Assembly (NCBI GenBank): GCA_937936695.1
Contig: CALHCK010000003.1
Span: 1 to 5,976, forward strand
Direction of reading: 5' to 3'
Source of the DNA: an uncultured Polaribacter sp.
GTDB lineage: Bacteria; Bacteroidota; Bacteroidia; Flavobacteriales; Flavobacteriaceae
DNA length: 5,976 bases
In this document: in pieces, positions 5,951 through 5,976 of the stretch
Layout of the letters: each line of letters begins with the position of its first letter
How positions within the stretch are numbered: position 1 is the first letter of the stretch
Notes under the pieces: model-generated
The model's input: only the letters and a program-made list of their open reading frames with translations
The model's database searches: none
Told to the model about the DNA's origin: nothing
Position numbers and translations under genes: made by a program

Positions 5951-5976
5951 AAAAAAAAACCACTTAATATTAAGTG
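5951..5976 (-). terminator. Partial intrinsic terminator of the next - strand gene, cut by window edge
   Basis: The last 16 bases, CACTTAATATTAAGTG (5961-5976), are a perfect palindrome. On the - strand it is followed by GG and nine T (5960-5951), the form of a hairpin with a U tract. The left stem would be expected to begin with CC or AACC just beyond the window. It most likely ends a - strand gene to the right; an A tract on this side also means it could act in both directions if a T tract follows outside. Confidence 0.65.

Noticed and set aside
5925..5963. GTG start giving rlmB 13 extra residues
   Set aside because: The segment covers the rlmB promoter and the terminator T tract, and its residues do not look like an RlmB N-terminus.

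Overview
The window looks like core chromosome of an aerobic member of the Bacteroidota, most likely a marine-type flavobacterium. The DNA is very AT-rich and most genes lack a Shine-Dalgarno sequence. Two promoters match the Bacteroidota -7 element TAnnTTTG, both in the extended form TACnTTTGCAA. The proteins also resemble flavobacterial families: an EI24-type membrane protein overlapping hemF, and a secreted protein with a CarboxypepD_reg-like domain. The genus assignment is inference.

Layout: three genes on the + strand (positions 1-3135) converge on three genes on the - strand (3214-5924). The left edge cuts an EI24/CysZ-like membrane protein gene whose end overlaps hemF (aerobic coproporphyrinogen III oxidase) by 11 nt; the two probably form the end of a heme-biosynthesis operon. 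A 185-nt gap follows, holding a probable AT-rich terminator, an 8-bp inverted repeat and a good promoter. It leads to a single-gene unit for a 2-oxo acid dehydrogenase E2 acyltransferase with lipoyl, peripheral-subunit-binding and catalytic domains. A strong hairpin with A and T tracts on its two sides sits between E2 and the convergent 1-Cys peroxiredoxin gene and can terminate both. Upstream of the peroxiredoxin on the same strand is a lysine-rich, cysteine-free secreted protein of unknown function. Beyond it lies rlmB, a 23S rRNA 2'-O-methyltransferase with its own promoter and terminator. The right edge cuts through what looks like the terminator of the next - strand gene.

The genes are mostly independent housekeeping functions: heme synthesis, oxo-acid oxidation, peroxide removal and rRNA modification. 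I see no mobile element, CRISPR array, tRNA, rRNA, toxin-antitoxin or defence module, and no sign of a new multi-gene system. The points most worth a second look are the apparently leaderless rlmB transcript (which also fixes its start codon), Asn in place of the usual catalytic-motif Asp in E2, the secreted protein that carries the front end of a SusC-type receptor without the barrel, and the EI24-hemF overlap.
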